8,668 bases of DNA from Bacteroidia bacterium (GTDB lineage Bacteria; Bacteroidota; Bacteroidia; Bacteroidales; UBA12481). The DNA is taken from the NCBI GenBank assembly GCA_026391235.1, contig JAPLDV010000659.1, positions 1-8,668 of the forward strand. The letters are read 5' to 3'. Position numbers and translations under genes: made by a program. Below are positions 1 to 6,155 of this stretch, piece after piece. Positions within the stretch are counted from its first letter, which is position 1; every line of letters starts with the position of its first letter. The notes below the pieces were generated by a model, which searched no databases, was not told the DNA's origin, and worked only from the letters and a program-made list of their open reading frames with translations.

Positions 1-1175
1 GGGTCAGAAAGCGCAACCTCATCCTTTTCTGCAAGTCCTTCATCTACAACAGCATAATCGGTATTGATGGCCCCTATTTTCACATCTTTACGCTTAAACC
101 CCGATCCCGATTTCACATAAACATATTCCATGCCCTGCGATTTAAAAATGCCTTCGACCGGTATGAAAAGCACATCTTTTATTTCCCGGATCTTGATTTT
201 ACAGCTTACCGTGAGCCCTGGCAAAAGGCTTTTGTGAATTCCGTCGATTTTGATCTGAACGGGAAATATCTTGATTTTCGACTCATAATCCTTATTCTGA
301 GCAAGGTTTGCCACGGTGGAAATTTTACCGGTGTAAGTTGAATCGGAATACGCATCGGCCTTAATAACCACACTCAGGTCCGGAGTAATCTTGGAGATAT
401 CGACTTCATTGATCTTAACCTCCGCCAGCATTTCCGAGAGGTCGGGAAGTTCGATCAGTGATCCTCCGTACGGCTGATCGCCCACCCGTAATTTCTGGCC
501 TGTCATCCAGTTTTCCCTCAGGATCGCGATTCCTTTGGACGGGCTTACCAGAAAAAGAGAATTGATGGAGCGGTTGGCTTCATCAAGGATGGTTGTATTT
601 TGCTTCATAGTCAGGCTTTTCTGAATGAGTTCCTGCTGCTGGATCTTTTTTCTGTTACCGATTTGCTCCCGGGCACGCTCGAGGGCGATATTGGCAGTTT
701 CCAGCTTCAGGTTGATCTCCTTCCGGGTGATTTCCGACTCAAACACGGCCTGGTCGAAATTAATTTTAGATATCTCCTGCGAGAGCCTGGCAATCTCCAG
801 GTCGGCTTCCAGATCCTCAATTTCAGATTCCTGAGTCGCTTTTAACTTGTCGTATTCCGCTTTGGCGATTTCGAGCTGCTGCTGCGAGTTGATGATCGCT
901 TTCTTGAATTCTGAGGGATCAAAAATGACAAGCGTATCGCCTTTATCCACCTCCTGGCCGTCTTCAACAATGCGTGAGATTTTGAGTACTCCGTACCGGT
1001 AGGATGTTGACGGTGCACTGATACCAACTGAATTCACCGCCCGCACGGTTCCCTGTTCTGTCAATTCTTCGGTAAAGGTTCCCCGTTTGACAATGGTTGT
1101 TTGAACTTCCTGGACTTTCTTGGCACTGCAGGCTGCAAGTACAAGGAAGGATAAAAGGATCAGGTTCTTACTCAT
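1..1175 (-). CDS. HlyD/RND-type periplasmic adaptor lipoprotein, 3' end cut by window edge
   Basis: This is a membrane fusion (adaptor) protein that would link an inner-membrane ABC or RND exporter to a TolC-like outer-membrane channel. About 391 residues are visible from the ATG at 1175; the frame is open to position 1, so the C-terminus is missing. The N-terminus MSKNLILLSFLVLAAC is a lipoprotein signal with Cys16 as the lipidated residue. It is followed by a first lipoyl/biotinyl-like half (about 33-90, with EDGQEVDKGDTLVIFD), a long Glu/Lys/Gln-rich coiled-coil hairpin (about 90-200), the returning lipoyl half (about 205-220), a beta-barrel region with PDLSEMLAEVKINEVDI (about 243-335), and the start of the membrane-proximal domain. 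It lies 8 bp downstream of another adaptor gene, so the two are probably one transcript. No Shine-Dalgarno sequence is visible, as is usual in Bacteroidota. The transported substrate cannot be inferred. The family call is secure; ABC versus RND partner is open. Confidence 0.88.
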   Translation of the reverse strand, partial: MSKNLILLSFLVLAACSAKKVQEVQTTIVKRGTFTEELTEQGTVRAVNSVGISAPSTSYRYGVLKISRIVEDGQEVDKGDTLVIFDPSEFKKAIINSQQQLEIAKAEYDKLKATQESEIEDLEADLEIARLSQEISKINFDQAVFESEITRKEINLKLETANIALERAREQIGNRKKIQQQELIQKSLTMKQNTTILDEANRSINSLFLVSPSKGIAILRENWMTGQKLRVGDQPYGGSLIELPDLSEMLAEVKINEVDISKITPDLSVVIKADAYSDSTYTGKISTVANLAQNKDYESKIKIFPVQIKIDGIHKSLLPGLTVSCKIKIREIKDVLFIPVEGIFKSQGMEYVYVKSGSGFKRKDVKIGAINTDYAVVDEGLAEKDEVALSD

Positions 1176-1183
1176 GGATGCTG

Positions 1184-2434
1184 TTATTTTTTCTTTTCGA
1201 TATAATTCTGTGAAGGCTCAACCAGCGCAATGGTTTCCTTGCCGGCCAGTCCCTTGCTGATAATGGTTTGCGAGCTGTTGGATAATCCTGTTTCAACCGG
1301 TACCGGACGAAACTTGTCGCCCTCGGCCACATACACGATTTTCATGCTGTCCTTTTCGAAGATGGCCATGCTGGGCACCACTACGGTATCCCTTACCTGA
1401 TTTATCATGATGGTACACCTTGCGCTTAATCCCGGAGGCATGCGGGTATGGCAGCTGTCGACACTGACGACGACCTCGTAATATTTAAATTTCGCGGTTG
1501 CGGAAATGTATTTCATTTTTGAGGCCATGGCTTTCATCTTGACTGAACCCGTTGTCTTCAGCCCATTGGCTGCATCAACAGTCATAGTCACCTTCTGACC
1601 CTTCTCAATCCGTTTATAATCAACCTCCTGCACTTCCAGTTTCACCTGCATTTGGGTCAGGTCCGGAAGAGACATCAAGGGTAATTCTGACCATATCGTA
1701 CTTCCCGGCTTCGGGTATCCGCCCAATTCGGTCTCATTTCCGTCTCCGAAATCCACCATAATCCTGCCCGCGGCTTCCGAAGCAGTCAGAATACCGGCGT
1801 TGGAGGCATACAGGGTTAATCCCTTCACTTTTTCCTGAATCGACTGTACCTGATTTTCAGCCTGAATGATACGCGATTTCATCTGGCGTATTTCAGTCTC
1901 ATCGATGGTCTTTTCAGCCAGATATTTTTTTTGCAGCTTCTTTTCCTGAACCCTCAATTTTTCCAGTTCCAGCTGCATCAGCTTCTTCTTTACCGGCGGC
2001 GCAAATTTCATCTGGATGGAGTCGAGCTGGCTGATCGACATGCCGGCCTGGTTTTCCTTCAGCCGGGCTTCGAGCACTGCCATGTTCAGGGCATTATCAG
2101 CCTCTAGTCTTTTAAAGTCAGCCTTCAGCGTTTCCAGGTTCCTTTTCTGATCCTCAAACATTTGCAATATTTCGGGGCACTTCATTACACAGATTGAATC
2201 ACCGGGCTCAACATGACTGCCTTCGGGTTTAACCCAGCCAACAGTCAGGCTTCCGTAATAATCCCTGGGTGCCATTATACTCAGGGCATTAACCGGCTGG
2301 ATGGTTCCGGTGGCTGTGATAACCTCGCTATAGTCGGTGCGACTGAGATCGCAGGTAACCAAATTAGATATTTTGGGTTTACAAGAGGGCGAAAGAATGG
2401 ACAAAACAATAGCCAGTACGAAGAAGTTCTTCAT
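1184..2434 (-). CDS. HlyD/RND-type periplasmic adaptor lipoprotein
   Basis: A complete 416-residue adaptor protein of a tripartite export system. The signal sequence MKNFFVLAIVLSILSPSC suggests lipidation at Cys18, although Ser-Pro-Ser before the Cys is a weak lipobox. The order of parts is typical: N-terminal lipoyl half (about 36-85, with GTIQPVNALSIMAP and VKPEGSHVEPGDSICVMK), a long coiled coil rich in Lys, Glu, Gln and Leu (about 90-205), the second lipoyl half (LTLYASNAGILT, about 206-217), a beta-barrel (about 253-345, with SLPDLTQMQVKLEVQEVDY), and a membrane-proximal domain (about 348-410, VVVPSMAIFEKD). An insertion with a Gly/Asp/Glu-rich stretch (about 224-250) separates the lipoyl and barrel parts. 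It is the first gene of the visible operon, with the second adaptor 8 bp downstream. The two share the same architecture but are clearly different sequences, so this is not one gene broken by a frameshift. Cargo is unknown. Confidence 0.9.
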   Translation of the reverse strand: MKNFFVLAIVLSILSPSCKPKISNLVTCDLSRTDYSEVITATGTIQPVNALSIMAPRDYYGSLTVGWVKPEGSHVEPGDSICVMKCPEILQMFEDQKRNLETLKADFKRLEADNALNMAVLEARLKENQAGMSISQLDSIQMKFAPPVKKKLMQLELEKLRVQEKKLQKKYLAEKTIDETEIRQMKSRIIQAENQVQSIQEKVKGLTLYASNAGILTASEAAGRIMVDFGDGNETELGGYPKPGSTIWSELPLMSLPDLTQMQVKLEVQEVDYKRIEKGQKVTMTVDAANGLKTTGSVKMKAMASKMKYISATAKFKYYEVVVSVDSCHTRMPPGLSARCTIMINQVRDTVVVPSMAIFEKDSMKIVYVAEGDKFRPVPVETGLSNSSQTIISKGLAGKETIALVEPSQNYIEKKK

Positions 2435-2658
2435 ATCAATTCATTGTTAATCTGTTGGTTGTGGAAATTTAATTTACTATTCGGGTTGTTTTGGCAAGTG
2501 CTCTGATTATGCGGTTATAAGGGTTTTTTATGGAAAGACAGGTTTTCGGCATCGAATCTACAAAATCTTTATATACATGGTTTCAGAATCGATATAAAGC
2601 TGTTTCTTTTTGGTAAACGGGTGGGTGATGGGGGATATTGTAGCAGAAGGGGAATAAA
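2435..2658. other. AT-rich non-coding region upstream of the adaptor operon
   Basis: This stretch lies between the start of the adaptor operon (reading left) and the left side of the DUF559 element. I see no credible gene. It must hold the promoter for the adaptor operon unless that lies within the element. I looked on the minus strand for the Bacteroidota consensus TAnnTTTG with an upstream TTTG and found no convincing match. The closest part is an AT-rich patch around 2560-2600. No terminator-like hairpin stands out. Confidence 0.4.
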
Positions 2659-2685
2659 TCGTGAAGCGTGACGCGTGAGGCGTGA
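2659..2685 (+). repeat. Short tandem heptamer repeat (nGCGTGA)
   Basis: Three complete units of the form nGCGTGA (AGCGTGA, CGCGTGA, GGCGTGA) follow a partial TCGTGA unit, ending at 2685. The array sits 7 bp outside the proposed left end of the DUF559 element. It could be a target-site feature, a remnant of an older insertion, or a simple slippage repeat. No function can be assigned. Confidence 0.7.
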
Positions 2686-2692
2686 TCCACCT

Positions 2693-2837
2693 CACCCCCG
2701 GCCCCCATAGACGTCAAGCTAAGGAATTTTTAGGTTGAAATTGAGGTTTGATTTTAGCGATTCAAAGGCTAGTTCTGTCTGTATCGAAAGTTGTACCCAC
2801 CCCGGCCCTCCCTGAAACAGGGAGGGAGTCAGCTCTG
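2693..2837 (+). repeat. Left terminal inverted repeat of the DUF559 cassette
   Basis: The outer tip (2693-2730) contains the core CCCCCATAGACGTCAAGCTA and pairs with the reverse complement of 3481-3518. The middle part shares AATTGAG, GTTTG and CGATTCAA blocks with the other arm. The inner part (2783-2837) matches the reverse complement of 3373-3427 at 53 of 55 positions; the differences are at the 23rd base (G against A) and the 47th base (T against C). Confidence 0.85.
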
Positions 2838-2861
2838 TTTTAGGGAGGATCGGGTGGGCAC
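2793..2861. repeat. Nested hairpins at the left arm, with two alternative folds
   Basis: Fold 1 is a perfect 9-bp stem: CCCTCCCTG (2806-2814) and CAGGGAGGG (2818-2826) around an AAA loop. Fold 2 pairs CCTCCCTGAAACAG (2807-2820) with CTGTTTTAGGGAGG (2835-2848) with one mismatch, and is extended by GTACCCACCC (2793-2802) pairing with GGGTGGGCAC (2852-2861), 9 of 10. The folds use the same bases and so exclude one another. They lie upstream of the DUF559 gene and might act as a terminator, an attenuator, or a site recognised by the encoded nuclease. Confidence 0.75.
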
Positions 2862-2904
2862 AATCAAAAATAATTCCCCTGAAATTTCCATTTGTACATG
2901 CTAA

Positions 2905-3303
2905 ATGCAACTATATACATTGTTAAACAAACAGTTTCGTATGCATTACATGGAAATCAAAGAATTAGCTGCAAAGTTTCGAAAGAATCCGACAGTTTCA
3001 GAAAAGAAGTTGTGGAAATTCCTTAGGGATAAGAAATTGTCGGGAAGGAGGTTTCTTCGGCAGCATCCTATAATTTATCAGATTATTGAGAATGAATGCT
3101 TCTTTTTTATTTCGGATTTCTATTGCGACAGAGAAAAACTAATCATTGAGGTTGATGGGGAAATTCACAATAACAAGCAAGAAAAGGATATCCATCGAGA
3201 TAAGATCCTCCAAAATCTTGGCTATTTTGTTTTACATGTCCGGAATGAGGAGCTCTCAGATATGGACTTAGTTCTGTCTAAAATTAAACAAAATTTTCGC
3301 TAA
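2905..3303 (+). CDS. DUF559-type small endonuclease (PD-(D/E)xK / Vsr-like fold)
   Basis: A 132-residue protein that fits the DUF559 family, small proteins related to very-short-patch-repair and restriction-like nucleases. Seen in the sequence: FRKNPTVSEKKLWKFLRDKK (25-44), GRRFLRQHPIIYQII, then the likely active-site core ISDFYC (Asp71) and LIIEVDGEIH (Glu82, Asp84, His88), and a C-terminal LGYFVLHVRNEEL. Family knowledge suggests DNA or RNA cleavage; the target is unknown. Length is normal for the family. The start at 2905 gives the longest form, but ATG at 2941 or 2950 (MHYMEIKEL or MEIKEL) places the N-terminus closer to where family members usually begin, and no ribosome-binding site decides. 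It is the only gene inside the inverted-repeat cassette, divergent from the adaptor operon and convergent with the sugar operon. It is more AT-rich than its neighbours, consistent with transfer. Confidence 0.85.
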   Translation: MQLYTLLNKQFRMHYMEIKELAAKFRKNPTVSEKKLWKFLRDKKLSGRRFLRQHPIIYQIIENECFFFISDFYCDREKLIIEVDGEIHNNKQEKDIHRDKILQNLGYFVLHVRNEELSDMDLVLSKIKQNFR

Positions 3304-3317
3304 ACCACGTATCTCAA

Positions 3318-3330
3318 CCCTGAATCAGGG
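3318..3330. repeat. Small palindrome downstream of the DUF559 gene
   Basis: CCCTGA and TCAGGG flank a single A, 15 bp after the DUF559 stop codon. The arms are a variant of the larger hairpin arms in the terminal repeats, so this may be a decayed partial copy. There is no following T-run, so a rho-independent terminator is doubtful. Confidence 0.5.
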
Positions 3331-3372
3331 AGTGGAATTGAGCACTTGCTTGGTTACGCAGAAAAGAATGTA

Positions 3373-3518
3373 CAGAGCTGGCTCCCTCCCTGTTTCAGGG
3401 AGGGTCGGGGTGGGTACAACTTTCGATTCTGACATCATTGGCACTTGAATCGGTAAATACAAACGCTCAATTATACCCACAAAATCTCTTAGGTTAACGG
3501 CTATGGGGCAGGGGGAGG
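3373..3518 (-). repeat. Right terminal inverted repeat of the DUF559 cassette
   Basis: The inverted counterpart of 2693-2837. The inner 55 bp (3373-3427) are almost identical to the left arm and contain the same perfect hairpin, CCCTCCCTG (3384-3392) and CAGGGAGGG (3396-3404). The outer tip (3481-3518), read on the minus strand, contains CCCCATAGCCGTTAACCTAA. The tip overlaps the 3' end of the GH106-like gene, including its TAA stop at 3494-3496. The hairpin lies between two convergent genes and could terminate either transcript. Confidence 0.85.
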
Positions 3519-6151
3519 TCCCCCACCCAAAACACCGACCTCTCAGCCTCCAGCTTCAATTGAACATGGGTGAATTCTACCCCTGCGATAGTTTCAGTCG
3601 TGCTAACACATTCAGATATCTGCCCATCGTGCGGATTCCAGACCTGAAGCCGGAGTTCTCCCCTTAAAACCACCGGAACATCCACCCCGTTTTCCGATGA
3701 ATTGGCAAAGAAAAAAAAGTCCTTTCCGTTCAGCCTTTTATGCAGATAAGTCAGATTCCCGCCGGTTACGGTTACGTCCTTTTCAAAACGCACATCCCAG
3801 GCCAAACCGGTAGCATCGAGAATGGTTTTCAGAATGGCCGAATTGGGCGCCGGTATAAAATAAGCTTTCCCTCCACGATTGTTGGTGTGCAGGGTATAGG
3901 TTTTTAATCCTGATATAATATTCCGGCCCTCCAGGTCAAGTATCTCAACTTCCGGAACCGATACTTTATCAATGGCTCCCGAATCCAGAACAATCCTCAC
4001 CCCCGATGCTCCCACCCCCCCAAACTCTACCATCTTAACGCCGCCAACACTCTTAAGGGGCGACCGCAGGTTCGCACTGGGCGACCGCAGGTTCGCCCCA
4101 ACAACGCCCTTTCTGTTCAACAAAAACACACTGCATGAAAATACCTGATCTTCCGTACTCTTAACGGCTACCTGGTCGACCGTTCTCTCCCCTCCGAATC
4201 CGATTTCGAGCCATTCATCTTTCAGGTTCCCCTGCGAGGGTTTCCAGGAGGTTTCCAACCGGCCATCAATGGCGTAAGATGGGATAAAACCGCCTGTATT
4301 CCAATTGCCCGAAGCGGTTACCCGGGGCAAATCCTTTGTATGATAGGCATCTTCGCCAAACATGGATTGGATGATCTGCTTAACCTCCTCATCTTTCCCC
4401 AATTCTGAAGCATGATCAGGCAATACCGATGTTGCGATCACTGCTCCGCCCTGATCATAGAAATTTTTAATCTTTTGAAGATTGCTCAACTGAATAGTTT
4501 GGGAACCCGGGATGATAAAAACTTTAAATTCTTCATGATTCAGTGCATTCATCAGCTGAATTTTATCCTGTTCGATGGTGCATTTCTCATCCAGGATTTC
4601 CGGATGGATGTAGGTAAAATCCCTTCTGATATCCAATGAAAGCATCTCTCCGATATCCAGGTAGTCAGCTTCTGCCGGTATCACCCCGCCCATGCCCGGA
4701 TCGCCGGGACCGAAATGATAACTGCCCTGCAGTGAAGCAATCGGATAGAGTATGCCGATATCCGCAACATGCTGACCCCCCTGAAGCATACACTGCAATC
4801 GGCCAATGTATTCATTAAAAGCCGGAAGGGCAGCTCCGTACTTCTTGCCTGTGGGTGATAGATCGGGTTGAATATCAACAGCATCGGTATACCACACCGC
4901 ATGGGGTTCCATCAGGTTGATCCCTTTGGCAAACTGATCCATCGCTTCTTTATACAAGTTCTTTACCGGCATTCCGCCGATGGCCCCATAACATTCGGTA
5001 GCTACTGTCGGTCTATCGTAATTATTTGCTGATGAACTGATTACCTTATAAATATAGTTCGATCTTCCATAGTAGAATATCTGATCCACCGCCGGAATAT
5101 CCTGATACTTAAAGGCTTTCATCAGATCGCCGCAGGTTGCCACCGGGTTAACGATCTCTTCCTGATCAACATGACCGGTGAGCTGGATTTTGTGCGCCCG
5201 GCACCAGTCGTTGATGGTCTTCGGAAATCCGGCAGCATACAGTTCCGCCCGGAAACCCAGCAGGGCATTCCGCGCAACCTCGGTTTCATGTCCGATATCA
5301 AACCACAAAGCCGGGTAATACATAACCGGACTGAACCCGAACTTTGCCCTGAATTTATTATTGTACTCGCCGGTCCAGGTGCGGGCTCCATCCACCCAGC
5401 GAAGGCAGGGCTCGTCGTAAAAAGCATAATCGATGGTCGTTCCGAAATGTTCAGGAAACGTCTGGAAATATTTTTCATAAGTCAGTTCGATAAACCGATG
5501 AACCGCTTCGGGACTGAGGTAATCGCAATGGTTTCGGCCCGATGAGCTATCCGGATTGAGTGTGAAGATCATCACTTTCCAATTTCCGGCAGGCAATTCG
5601 GCTGTCAAATGGTCCTTGTTGATCTGGCCTGACAGATCAATCCGTTCCAGTGTAGTGTTTTCCATGCCCACAGCTCCCATAACGGTGCCATCCGGTAACG
5701 GATGAGTAAAGGATTGAAGCCCTTGTACCTCAAACAAATCCATATCGAGCCGCTTGCTCACTGCCTCCGGGTATTGTTTTGCCAGCATACCGCCGGCCAT
5801 TCCGCTGGGGAAGTAAAATTCATCGTACAGGTACAATTTCATTTTAAGGCTGTCGGCGATTTCCACGGCGGCTTTGTATTGGGCCAGGTATTCCGGCGTC
5901 ATAAATTCCGGGGTCATCCCGTATGACGGCAGGATGCCCAATCCATAATAACCCGCCTCCTTCGAAGCCTTCATCACTTTCAGCGTCTGCTCCCTGCTTA
6001 ATGGTTTATTCCAGAACCAGAGAGGCCTGGATTTCAGGCTTAATGGCGGATTTACAAAATCCTTTCCTAATTGTGTTTCAGAATCCTTGCAGGAGGCAAA
6101 TAGCAAGACCAGAAAAAATAGAGAAAATACTTTGATGTTTTTATTAATCAT
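3494..6151 (-). CDS. GH106-like (alpha-L-rhamnosidase-related) lipoprotein glycosidase with F5/8C-like domain
   Basis: An 885-residue lipoprotein; the signal ends LLFASC with Cys21, followed by KDSE, which resembles a surface-export signal. The likely role is hydrolysis of a terminal sugar, probably L-rhamnose, outside the cytoplasm. Domains as read: a TIM-barrel-like catalytic part (about 30-450) opening with NPP...SRPLWFWNKPLS and LYLYDEFYFPSGMAGG; a flavodoxin/GATase-like part (about 463-600, FKVFIIPGS, DQGGAVIATS); an F5/8C (discoidin)-like domain (about 608-740, YAIDGRLETSWKPS, DEWLEIGFGG); and a C-terminal beta region with LTYLHKRLNGKDFFFFAN and LQVWNPHDGQ, typical of GH106-type proteins. 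Candidate acids are Asp110/Glu111, Asp246/Glu247, Glu331/Glu332 and Glu386, but the catalytic pair is not proven. The N-terminal motif is diverged from classical GH106, so activity may differ. It is the second gene of an operon, 4 bp after the LamG gene. Oddities: an in-frame duplicated palindromic repeat (residues 686-698), and last codons plus stop that lie in the neighbouring repeat. Confidence 0.75.
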   Translation of the reverse strand: MINKNIKVFSLFFLVLLFASCKDSETQLGKDFVNPPLSLKSRPLWFWNKPLSREQTLKVMKASKEAGYYGLGILPSYGMTPEFMTPEYLAQYKAAVEIADSLKMKLYLYDEFYFPSGMAGGMLAKQYPEAVSKRLDMDLFEVQGLQSFTHPLPDGTVMGAVGMENTTLERIDLSGQINKDHLTAELPAGNWKVMIFTLNPDSSSGRNHCDYLSPEAVHRFIELTYEKYFQTFPEHFGTTIDYAFYDEPCLRWVDGARTWTGEYNNKFRAKFGFSPVMYYPALWFDIGHETEVARNALLGFRAELYAAGFPKTINDWCRAHKIQLTGHVDQEEIVNPVATCGDLMKAFKYQDIPAVDQIFYYGRSNYIYKVISSSANNYDRPTVATECYGAIGGMPVKNLYKEAMDQFAKGINLMEPHAVWYTDAVDIQPDLSPTGKKYGAALPAFNEYIGRLQCMLQGGQHVADIGILYPIASLQGSYHFGPGDPGMGGVIPAEADYLDIGEMLSLDIRRDFTYIHPEILDEKCTIEQDKIQLMNALNHEEFKVFIIPGSQTIQLSNLQKIKNFYDQGGAVIATSVLPDHASELGKDEEVKQIIQSMFGEDAYHTKDLPRVTASGNWNTGGFIPSYAIDGRLETSWKPSQGNLKDEWLEIGFGGERTVDQVAVKSTEDQVFSCSVFLLNRKGVVGANLRSPSANLRSPLKSVGGVKMVEFGGVGASGVRIVLDSGAIDKVSVPEVEILDLEGRNIISGLKTYTLHTNNRGGKAYFIPAPNSAILKTILDATGLAWDVRFEKDVTVTGGNLTYLHKRLNGKDFFFFANSSENGVDVPVVLRGELRLQVWNPHDGQISECVSTTETIAGVEFTHVQLKLEAERSVFWVGDLPLPHSR
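4058..4098. repeat. Two 21-bp-spaced palindromic repeats inside the GH106-like gene
   Basis: The 18-bp unit GGGCGACCGCAGGTTCGC occurs at 4058-4075 and again, identically, at 4079-4096, with a 3-bp spacer. With the CC at 4097-4098 the second copy forms a hairpin-like palindrome (GGGCGACC, GCA loop, GGTTCGCCC with one bulged base). Read in the gene it encodes ANLRSP twice (residues 686-691 and 693-698), keeping the frame. It resembles a dispersed REP-like sequence that entered a loop of the F5/8C-like domain. Confidence 0.85.
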
Positions 6152-6155
6152 GATT

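Larger units (their letters stand above)
2693..3518. mobile_element. Putative DUF559-endonuclease cassette with long terminal inverted repeats
   Basis: A unit of about 826 bp made of a left inverted repeat (2693-2837), a single plus-strand gene for a DUF559-type endonuclease (2905-3303), and a right inverted repeat (3373-3518). The inner 55 bp of the two arms match at 53 positions. The outer ~90 bp match less well, at roughly three-quarters by hand alignment with small gaps. Each arm carries a strong hairpin. The gene is visibly more AT-rich than its neighbours. There is no transposase with a DDE or HUH signature, and no clear target-site duplication at the ends. The mobile interpretation is inference from structure; the alternative is a nuclease gene with a symmetric pair of regulatory or terminator repeats. 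The right end overlaps the last codons of the GH106-like gene. Confidence 0.6.

Noticed and set aside
600..845. Plus-strand open frame opposite the first adaptor
   Set aside because: It is a shadow of the adaptor coiled-coil coding sequence; the opposite frame has clear protein-family motifs.
1175..1184. Possible frameshift joining the two adaptor genes into one
   Set aside because: Each has its own signal sequence, lipoyl halves, coiled coil and barrel, so they are two complete genes and not fragments of one.
2435..2658. Promoter of the TAnnTTTG type for the adaptor operon
   Set aside because: No minus-strand match with correct spacing was found by eye, so no promoter is called.
2719..2910. 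Minus-strand open frame of 63 codons
   Set aside because: It is almost wholly within the left inverted repeat and its hairpins, so the peptide is a translation of repeat DNA.
4058..4098. Possible CRISPR-like repeat pair
   Set aside because: There are only two units with a 3-bp spacer inside a coding frame; there are no unique spacers and no cas genes.
5171..5545. Plus-strand open frame of 124 codons antisense to the GH106-like gene
   Set aside because: It lies fully inside a well-supported gene on the other strand, and its peptide has no domain character.
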